33,627 nt of DNA, taken from IMG/VR virus record IMGVR_UViG_3300006803_000046, positions 1-33,627 of that record, one strand, 5' to 3'. The DNA comes from a virus. Numbering within the stretch: position 1 is the stretch's first letter; every line of letters begins with the position of its first letter. The translations under genes and the position numbers were made by a program. Shown here one piece after another: positions 28,292 to 33,627 of this stretch. The notes beneath the pieces are model-generated. The model saw only the letters and a program-made list of their open reading frames with translations. It was not told the DNA's origin and searched no databases.

Positions 28292-28561
28292 GTGAAGAAA
28301 GAAGAACTGACGCACTTAATGGGTCTCTATGGTGATGCTGTTATCACCTATAGAAGTCAGAACTCGAATAAACTAAAGTATAATGTGTGTACTCTAGAGT
28401 TCAGTATTGATTATATCCAGAAAAAGAAAAATAGGGCTAAAGAAACTGATGATACATTATTAATGTTTTGTTGGGATACTGATTCTTTTCGGTTAATGAA
28501 ACCGAAAAATATCACAAGTGTTGTTCCGTTAGCTTCGATTCTTAAAAACAATCGGAGTTAG
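28292..28561 (+). CDS. Conserved phage small beta-barrel-like protein, 89 aa
   Basis: The pattern DAVITYRSQNSNKLKYNVCT-x-E-F, then TLLMFCWDTDSFRLMKPKNI and T-S-V-V-P-L resembles phage SH3/Sm-like barrel proteins (compare the C-T-L motif of DUF2693-type proteins). Probably nucleic-acid- or ligand-binding; not established. GTG start with AGGAG upstream. It immediately precedes the PC4-like gene. Confidence 0.55.
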   Translation: MKKEELTHLMGLYGDAVITYRSQNSNKLKYNVCTLEFSIDYIQKKKNRAKETDDTLLMFCWDTDSFRLMKPKNITSVVPLASILKNNRS

Positions 28562-28563
28562 AT

Positions 28564-28866
28564 ATGGAATTATTCGAAGAGCCTAGTATTTATGAAAGGA
28601 TAATACACACTGATGAAATTAAAGGAGATCAAGTACGACTTACCGTTAATACTTTTCGTGGGGTTGAGTATATTAGCCTCCGAAAGTTTTATCTGGACTT
28701 CCATGAAGAATGGAAACCTACCAGAGACGGCGTTACAATGCCTATTGATTTCACAAACTCCCGAGAATTATTTATTGGGCTTACCGAAATTTTGTCCCTT
28801 GCTGAGTCAAGAGATGTAATTGAGGAAAATTTTAAAGACCTACTTGTAGATCTTTACTCAAAATAA
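28564..28866 (+). CDS. PC4-like ssDNA-binding protein, 100 aa
   Basis: VRLTVNTFRGVEYISLRKFY followed by LDFHEEWKPTRDGVTMPIDF matches the strand-loop core of the transcriptional coactivator p15/PC4 domain (R-x-x-x-V-x-x-F-R-G-x-x-Y-I-x-x-R-x-F-Y, then W-K-P-T-x-x-G-x-x). PC4-fold proteins dimerise and bind single-stranded DNA; T4-like and T5-like phages encode relatives that help late transcription or recombination. The acidic C-terminal helix (EENFKDLLVDLYSK) is extra. Starts 2 bp after the preceding gene. Confidence 0.7.
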   Translation: MELFEEPSIYERIIHTDEIKGDQVRLTVNTFRGVEYISLRKFYLDFHEEWKPTRDGVTMPIDFTNSRELFIGLTEILSLAESRDVIEENFKDLLVDLYSK

Positions 28867-28890
28867 TTCTTAGGAACTGGTAAATAGTTC

Positions 28891-28919
28891 TTGACTTTTA
28901 TAACTTATGCCAGTATAAT
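28891..28919 (+). promoter_or_regulatory. Strong promoter of ligase subunit gene 1
   Basis: TTGACT (28891-28896), 17 bp, TATAAT (28914-28919). Gives the first ligase gene a promoter of its own. Confidence 0.85.
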
Positions 28920-28948
28920 ATACATTCAAATTTAGGGAATACTATAGA

Positions 28949-29908
28949 TTGAAAACTTTTATTGACAAAGCTTCTAAAGCATACTATGAGGGCAACCCCA
29001 TTTTATCTGATGCTGAGTTTGACTCTTTAGCTGCTAAATACAACTATAATTCAGTAGGGCATTCTGTCACAGATGGTACGCCTCACTTATATAGAATGTA
29101 TTCACTAGAAAAAGAGTCGCTAGAAGATATAACCTTTATTACTCGACTCGTAGAGTTAGAGACACTAGAGGGTAGAATCTGTACCCCTAAATTAGACGGC
29201 GCTGCAATATCTATTGTATATGTTAATGGCTACTTTGCGGTAGCTCTTACCAGAGGCGATGGTAATCTTGGCAGAGATATTACTGATAAAATTAGTACTA
29301 TCGTTCCTAGAACGATAACTCATCCAGGTACAGTGCAAATTACTGGGGAAGTTGTATGCCCAGAGTCTGTAAATAATTCTCGTAATGCGGCAGCGGGGTC
29401 TCTAAATCTCAAAAGCTTAGCAGAATTTCGTGCTCGTCCAGTAACTTTTGTTGCTTACGATGCACAGAGTACTGTTGGTTTTGCTGCGAACGAAGACAGC
29501 TATGCAGATATGTTAGATAAATTGGCTTTAGAAGGCTTCAACGTTATTACACGATTTGATGCATCAAACTATCCGACGGATGGGATGGTTTGCCGAGTAT
29601 CTTCTAACAAGAAATATAACAACCTAGGTTTTACTAGTCATCATCCTCGGGGAGCTATTGCTCTCAAATCAAAGAAAGATGGTGTAGTAACTACTCTAGA
29701 AGATGTAGTATGGCAAGTAGGTAAATCAGGAGCAATAAGCCCTGTGGGTATATTGACCCCTGTACTTATCGGAGATGCGGAAGTATCCCGAGCCACTCTA
29801 CATAATATAGAGTACATCAGAGACTTAGACTTAGAGATAGGTTGCAGTGTTGAGGTAATACGGAGTGGAGAAATCATACCCCGCATTTTACGACGAGTTG
29901 ACACTTAG
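28949..29908 (+). CDS. ligA: NAD+-dependent DNA ligase, adenylation and OB part
   Basis: 319 aa, TTG start at 28949. A short NMN-binding-like N terminus (AYYEGNPILSDAEFDSLAAK) is followed by the nucleotidyltransferase domain. The catalytic K81 lies in K-L-D-G (81-84), with TRGDGNLGRDIT and RNAAAGS (145-151). The OB fold contains WQVGKSGAISPVGILTP, RATLHN and R-S-G-E-I-I-P-R-I-L. It ends where a standard LigA (about 670 aa) would enter the zinc finger. The missing part is supplied by the next gene, as with the two-gene NAD+ ligase of phage T5. The product forms the AMP-enzyme and seals nicks together with the second subunit. Confidence 0.9.
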   Translation: MKTFIDKASKAYYEGNPILSDAEFDSLAAKYNYNSVGHSVTDGTPHLYRMYSLEKESLEDITFITRLVELETLEGRICTPKLDGAAISIVYVNGYFAVALTRGDGNLGRDITDKISTIVPRTITHPGTVQITGEVVCPESVNNSRNAAAGSLNLKSLAEFRARPVTFVAYDAQSTVGFAANEDSYADMLDKLALEGFNVITRFDASNYPTDGMVCRVSSNKKYNNLGFTSHHPRGAIALKSKKDGVVTTLEDVVWQVGKSGAISPVGILTPVLIGDAEVSRATLHNIEYIRDLDLEIGCSVEVIRSGEIIPRILRRVDT

Positions 29909-29932
29909 AGGTCACCTGGCGAAAAATATACC

Positions 29933-29961
29933 TTGACAGACAACTAATTTTCTTATATAAT
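29933..29961 (+). promoter_or_regulatory. Strong promoter of ligase subunit gene 2
   Basis: TTGACA (29933-29938), 17 bp, TATAAT (29956-29961). It falls between the two ligase genes, so each half has its own promoter. Confidence 0.85.
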
Positions 29962-29993
29962 TATTCTTTAAATTCTGGAGCTACATCATCATA

Positions 29994-30749
29994 ATGACAA
30001 CTATACTTCCTCCTACAAATTGCCCTAGCTGCGATTCTGTCTTAGAGTGGGTAAACAATGTTATTTATTGTAGAAACTACAATTGTAGCGCTAGAATAGA
30101 GAAAAAGGTAGAGCATTTTGCAAAGACTCTTAAAATTAAAGGTCTCGGCCCTGCTACTATTGCAAAGCTAGGCTTGTCTGAGTTATTTGAAATATATGAT
30201 ATGGATGAGACTCAGATTGCAGATGCCCTCTCTTCAGAGAAACTTGGTAGTAAACTTTTTATGGAAATCGAAAATAGCAGAAATGCTCCGTTAGACTTAG
30301 TTCTACCTGCTTTCGGTATTCCATTGATTGGTAATACGGCAACTAAAAAGCTGTCCACAATTATATATTGCTTATTTGAATTAAATATTGAGACATGCAA
30401 AGCTGCTGGATTAGGCCCAAAAGCTACAGAATCTTTAATGAATTGGTATGGGACTTTTGATTCTGCTCCCTATCCTTTTGATTTTTGTTTTTCTAGTAAC
30501 CAGCCTGTTTATGAGTACGAGTTTGGTAATAAGGGCATTGTATGTATAAGCGGAAAATTGAAGAGTTTCAAGACTAAAGCTGAAGCTACAGAAGCCTTGA
30601 ACCATGCTGGCTATGAAGTAAAAAGTAGTCTTACCAAGCAAGTAACTATTCTATTAAATGAAAGTGAGATAGAATCGAGTAAAACAAAACAAGCCAGAGA
30701 CTCTGGCATACAAATTTCAACAAACATTAATGAATTATTGGAGATATAA
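29994..30749 (+). CDS. ligB: NAD+-dependent DNA ligase, zinc-finger/HhH/BRCT part
   Basis: 251 aa. A zinc finger with C10, C13, C26 and C31 (NCPSCDS...YCRNYNC) matches the LigA zinc site. It is followed by helix-hairpin-helix segments (KIKGLGPATIAKLGLSELFE; FGIPLIGNTATKKL; GLGPKATESL) and a C-terminal BRCT domain (KGIVCISGKLKSFKTKAEAT to the end; G-Y-E-V-K-S-S-L-T-K and T-K-Q-A-R-D). Together with the 28949 product it rebuilds a complete LigA. The 85-bp gap and a separate promoter show a genuine split, not a frameshift. Confidence 0.9.
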   Translation: MTTILPPTNCPSCDSVLEWVNNVIYCRNYNCSARIEKKVEHFAKTLKIKGLGPATIAKLGLSELFEIYDMDETQIADALSSEKLGSKLFMEIENSRNAPLDLVLPAFGIPLIGNTATKKLSTIIYCLFELNIETCKAAGLGPKATESLMNWYGTFDSAPYPFDFCFSSNQPVYEYEFGNKGIVCISGKLKSFKTKAEATEALNHAGYEVKSSLTKQVTILLNESEIESSKTKQARDSGIQISTNINELLEI

Positions 30750-31480
30750 TGGCACTTCCTAAGTGGACCGATGAGCGTACAGCTCAATTAACAGCTTTCG
30801 TAGGTGACGAAAGCCCTATTTCTCAAGCAACTGTTGCAGAAGCTGCAGGCACTCTTGAAACCACCCCTCGTTCAGTTTCTAGCAAGCTGCGTAAGATGGG
30901 CTTTGATGTAGAATTAGCTTCTGCAGCAGCAGGTAAGTCTTTTTCAGACGCTCAAGAAGCTACTTTGCGCGCTTTTGTTACTGACAACACTGGTGAATAC
31001 AACTACGTTCAAATTGCAGAGCATTTTGAAAACGGGGCATTTTCTCCTAAATCAATCCAAGGCAAGATTTTGTCAATGGAATTGACAGACCACGTTGCTC
31101 CTATGCCTAAAGTAGAGCCTGTACGAACGTACAGTGCAGATGAAGAAGCTACTTTCATCAGCATGGTTGAGAAGGGCGCTTTTGTAGAAGATATTGCTGC
31201 TTCTCTTGGTCGAGAAATCAACTCTATCCGTGGTAAAGCCCTTAGCTTGCTACGATCTGGCGATATTGAAGCTATTCCTCGTCAGCAAAATACTAAAGGT
31301 GGAGCAGCAGCAGATCCTTTTGCTGGTCTCAGCAACGTTGCTGGCATGACGGTTGAAGAAATTGCTGATGCAATTGGTAAAACTCCTCGTGGAGTTAAAA
31401 CTATGCTTACTCGTCGAGGCTTAACGGCTTCCGACTATGATGGCGAAGCACGGGCAGCAAAAGCTTCCGCAGCTAGCTAA
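30749..31480 (+). CDS. Four-repeat SANT/HTH-like DNA-binding protein, paralogue 5
   Basis: 243 aa with four consecutive helical units: KWTDERTAQLTAFV...PRSVSSKLRKMGFDV (about 5-52), SFSDAQEATLRAFV...PKSIQGKILSMEL (63-112), TYSADEEATFISMV...INSIRGKALSLLRSGD (125-172) and GMTVEEIADAIGKTPRGVKT plus MLTRRGL (about 198-225). Each resembles the unit of paralogues 1-4. Codons and GC content are higher than in the flanking genes, with many GCT/GCA alanines. ATG in the ATAATG overlap with the ligase stop. A multi-site DNA-binding or chromatin-like role is inferred. Confidence 0.72.
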   Translation: MALPKWTDERTAQLTAFVGDESPISQATVAEAAGTLETTPRSVSSKLRKMGFDVELASAAAGKSFSDAQEATLRAFVTDNTGEYNYVQIAEHFENGAFSPKSIQGKILSMELTDHVAPMPKVEPVRTYSADEEATFISMVEKGAFVEDIAASLGREINSIRGKALSLLRSGDIEAIPRQQNTKGGAAADPFAGLSNVAGMTVEEIADAIGKTPRGVKTMLTRRGLTASDYDGEARAAKASAAS

Positions 31481-31513
31481 TAAGTATTTACTAATATAAC
31501 TTAGTATAAAATG

Positions 31514-31541
31514 ACCACTGCGGGGTTCGCTCCGCAGTGGT
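31514..31541 (+). terminator. Strong hairpin after paralogue 5
   Basis: ACCACTGCGG (31514-31523) pairs CCGCAGTGGT (31532-31541), 10 perfect pairs, with a G-TTCG-C inner loop. Only a short TATCTTT follows, so it is an intrinsic-terminator-like or processing stem. Confidence 0.65.
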
Positions 31542-31567
31542 ATCTTTAATGTTCGGGGGAACGACAG

Positions 31568-32923
31568 TTGAATATAGCAAGTGCTTTAATTAAACAGACT
31601 ATTGAAGGAGGAGATCTAGAAACTTGGTCATATATCAAGAAAGATTACCTTCCGTCTGAATATCATAGAGTATTTGACTATATTGATAATTATTTCGATA
31701 ACTATTCCCGATTACCTACTTTTGAAGACCTTACTCTGTCTTTGCGCCACGCTCAGACAAAAGAAAAAATTCTAGCAATACAATCTCTTGAGGTAGAAGC
31801 AGATGCTTTTACTCTTTTGCAGTACTTAAAGAATGAGTACACTCAAAAAGAGATATTTACTTCCCTAGACTCCTATATTGATAACACGGCTTTGTTTGCA
31901 GAAGCAGAAGAGTCTGTGGAAGCACTACATCAAATTGTTCTAGATATACAAGATAAGGTAGACTTAGAAGTACCTTCAGAATCTATGCAGAGAATATCTT
32001 TGTTTGACTCTGAAGACGATTTAGGAAAGTACCTGCCCCTCGGCCTCAATACAGAGTACGACCAAAGCATTTCGTTTTCCCCCCGAGACCTTGTGCTCGT
32101 TGGTGGTAGACGAGGGGCAGGGAAATCTATTGCATGTGCAAATGTTGCAGCAGCAGCATATCTTACAGGCAAGTCCTCTATGTACTTTACTATCGAAATG
32201 GATAGTAGGCAAATTCTTCAGCGTATCTGTTCAATCGCAACGGGTGTGCCAACTAATAGAATTAAAAGTAAGAACCTTAGCATAACAGAATGGGATAAAG
32301 TAGCCTCCTGGTGGGCTGCAAGATTTACAATGGGACAAGAGCGCCTGGATGAGTACAGAGAGCATAGAGATTTTGATAAATTTCACCAAAAACTTAGCGT
32401 TGGAGAACTTACTCCAGAGCAGCAAGTAGATGTTATCTATGATCCCTCTCTTACTCTTGGAAAGATACGAGCTGAGTTAGATAAAAAAGTTTCTATTCTA
32501 AAGCCATCAGTTATTATTGTTGATTACATCAATCAGGTAAAGAGATCAAATATACCTAGTAGAAGTGGTGGACAGTATGACTGGACAGAGCAAATAGAGG
32601 TAAGTAAAGCTCTCAAGTCTATGGCACAAGAGTATGAAGTATGCGTATTTAGTCCATATCAGACAGATGCTACAGGCGAGGCTCGCTTTGCTAAAGGTAT
32701 TCTTGATGCTGCTGATGCTGCTTATTCTTTAGAAGCTTGGGATGAAGTCGATAATTGTATTAGTTTTAATTGTGTAAAAATGCGTTCAGCTCCTATGCAC
32801 AGTTTTACTTCTACAATGAACTGGGATACTTTAAAAATAGGCCCAGATAGCTCTTTAACCCCTAAAGAGAGGGAAGGGTCTTCTCATAAGACTGGCGAAG
32901 AAATTGATGATAACATAGGGTAA
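31568..32923 (+). CDS. DnaB-type replicative helicase
   Basis: 451 aa, TTG start behind GGGGGA. An N-terminal helical domain (about 1-140) is followed by a RecA-type core: Walker A GGRRGAGKS (179-187), SMYFTIEMDSRQILQRI (DnaB motif 1a region), Walker B VIIVDYINQV (315-324) and a C-terminal SFNCVKMRSAP motif. It should form a hexamer that unwinds DNA 5' to 3' at the fork. The primase start downstream supports a replisome block. A T4 gp41-like relation is possible; I call it DnaB-like. Confidence 0.88.
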   Translation: MNIASALIKQTIEGGDLETWSYIKKDYLPSEYHRVFDYIDNYFDNYSRLPTFEDLTLSLRHAQTKEKILAIQSLEVEADAFTLLQYLKNEYTQKEIFTSLDSYIDNTALFAEAEESVEALHQIVLDIQDKVDLEVPSESMQRISLFDSEDDLGKYLPLGLNTEYDQSISFSPRDLVLVGGRRGAGKSIACANVAAAAYLTGKSSMYFTIEMDSRQILQRICSIATGVPTNRIKSKNLSITEWDKVASWWAARFTMGQERLDEYREHRDFDKFHQKLSVGELTPEQQVDVIYDPSLTLGKIRAELDKKVSILKPSVIIVDYINQVKRSNIPSRSGGQYDWTEQIEVSKALKSMAQEYEVCVFSPYQTDATGEARFAKGILDAADAAYSLEAWDEVDNCISFNCVKMRSAPMHSFTSTMNWDTLKIGPDSSLTPKEREGSSHKTGEEIDDNIG

Positions 32924-32931
32924 AATATTTC

Positions 32932-32960
32932 TTGACTCTTTATCTATATTCTTGTATAAT
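32932..32960 (+). promoter_or_regulatory. Strong promoter
   Basis: TTGACT (32932-32937), 17 bp, TATAAT (32955-32960), spacer end ATTCTTG. Drives the gene at 32986 and on towards the primase. Confidence 0.85.
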
Positions 32961-32985
32961 ATACTTTCAATTAATGAGGATTCTA

Positions 32986-33270
32986 ATGATAATTTCAGGT
33001 TCTATAAATCATACTTTCTCAGGAAGAAAGCGCTCTACTATATCAAAAGTTAAAAAAGTTACACCAGTATTTAAAGCTATGGATGCTCCTCTATTTAAAA
33101 ATAATAGAGGAGACGAGCTAAAACAGTATCCTAGCGCTCCGATGACTCCATACAAAGCAGGCAAAGATACATCTTATAAAACACAGCATAATTTTACCGT
33201 AGCACCTGCATATAACAAAGGTGCCTATATGGTAATTCCACGAAGTGAAGTAAAGGATATTGGACGATGA
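32986..33270 (+). CDS. Small basic hypothetical protein, 94 aa
   Basis: GAGGA precedes the ATG at 32986. A basic N-terminal half (SGRKRSTISKVKKVTPVFKA) and a tail with QHNFTVAPAYNKGAYMVIPR. No family recognised. Its position between helicase and primase suggests a replication-linked role. Four-base overlap with the next gene. Confidence 0.55.
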   Translation: MIISGSINHTFSGRKRSTISKVKKVTPVFKAMDAPLFKNNRGDELKQYPSAPMTPYKAGKDTSYKTQHNFTVAPAYNKGAYMVIPRSEVKDIGR

Positions 33271-33527
33271 TAGACGAAAGAACTAAAATAGAAGAGCATC
33301 TTATTAATTTGGAAGTCGCACAAGAGTTTGGGGACTTGCATCAAATGCAAACTGCACTCGCTAGATTATCTAGATACTATTCGTCTCTTACAGAGGAAGA
33401 AGTGAATAAATTTCTAGAGTTTGAGTTAATGGTAGAGACAGGTAATCTGAATATTGATGAGAATGAAGATTATTATGAGGAGCCTTCTTGGGAGCAAGAA
33501 TGGTACGATTTTGACCCGGACTGCTAA
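33267..33527 (+). CDS. Small acidic helical protein, 86 aa
   Basis: Helical first part (IEEHLINLEVAQEFGDLHQM; ALARLSRYYSSLTEEEVNKF) followed by a strongly acidic tail (NIDENEDYYEEPSWEQEWYD). ATGA overlap with the upstream gene. Function unknown. Confidence 0.55.
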   Translation: MIDERTKIEEHLINLEVAQEFGDLHQMQTALARLSRYYSSLTEEEVNKFLEFELMVETGNLNIDENEDYYEEPSWEQEWYDFDPDC

Positions 33528-33627
33528 ATGAACGTAGAAGACCTATTAACAAGTAAGGAGATTGCCTTTATTCCTAAAGGGGGAGACTTTCTCGTGCGCT
33601 GCCTAAACCCAGAACACGCAGATAGAA
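33528..33627 (+). CDS. Primase (DnaG-type) N terminus, cut by window end
   Basis: Only the first 33 codons are present. LLTSKEIAFIPKGGDFLVRC followed by LNPEHADR has the pattern of the CHC2 zinc-binding domain of DnaG-like primases ('K-G-x-D-x-x-V-x-C-x-N-P-x-H-x-D'). The catalytic TOPRIM part would lie beyond the window. The position right after the helicase fits. Confidence 0.65.
   Translation, partial: MNVEDLLTSKEIAFIPKGGDFLVRCLNPEHADR

Noticed and set aside
1-33627. CRISPR array, insertion sequence or integrase
   Set aside because: No regularly spaced identical repeats, transposase or recombinase motif were seen.

Overview
The window is a stretch of a lytic-type, tailed, double-stranded DNA phage genome. 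Evidence: leftward virion/tail-type structural genes, a holin plus T4-type lysozyme, a second cell-wall hydrolase, phage nucleotide-metabolism genes (ThyX, three MazG-fold genes), a replication block (split NAD+ DNA ligase, DnaB-type helicase, start of a DnaG-type primase), very tight packing with ATGA/TAATG overlaps, and dozens of tiny membrane or acidic proteins. Sixteen promoters carry sigma70-like boxes with exactly 17 bp spacing, so the host is probably a proteobacterium-like bacterium. The gene mix (bS21, Hsp20, PPK2, ThyX, Bfd-like ferredoxin) resembles large marine phages, but the host cannot be named from this window.

Layout. (1) 1-2826: rightward genes with more GC-rich codon use: two small proteins, a SANT/HTH-like regulator behind a promoter with an operator-like inverted repeat, a HAD phosphatase, a DEDDh exonuclease and a PPK2 polyphosphate kinase. 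(2) 2827-3457: about 630 bp with no convincing gene, holding two identical parS-like palindromes 40 bp apart, other palindromes, 10-bp iteron-like repeats and an imperfect 21-bp repeat; it looks like a partition/replication or packaging control region. (3) 3458-11265: rightward AT-rich early-type region of small genes, including two more SANT/HTH-like paralogues and two long gene-free stretches (5740-6290 and 7204-7744) that appear to encode structured RNAs. (4) 11275-11351: a tRNA with CAU anticodon. (5) 11353-20029: leftward virion genes behind a leftward promoter near 20.1 kb. (6) 20168-21384: leftward MazG-like, ribosomal protein bS21, SleB-type hydrolase and a mini SANT-like protein. (7) 21473-33627: rightward genes from a divergent promoter: Hsp20, holin, lysozyme, Bfd-like ferredoxin, a DUF2589 pair, MazG, ThyX, a dNTP pyrophosphohydrolase, HTH regulators, a PC4-like protein, split ligase, a four-repeat SANT-like protein, helicase and primase.

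How it fits together. The nucleotide genes (three MazG-fold enzymes, ThyX) supply and police dNTPs for the replication block. PPK2 could regenerate nucleoside phosphates from host polyphosphate. bS21 and the tRNA point to manipulation of host translation. Holin, GH24 lysozyme and SleB-type hydrolase form the lysis set. A recurring SANT/HTH-like family, the repeated promoter architecture and the two structured RNAs form an undescribed regulatory layer, which I consider the most novel part of the window.

Limits: all identifications are by reading motifs; no database search, folding program or codon statistic was run.
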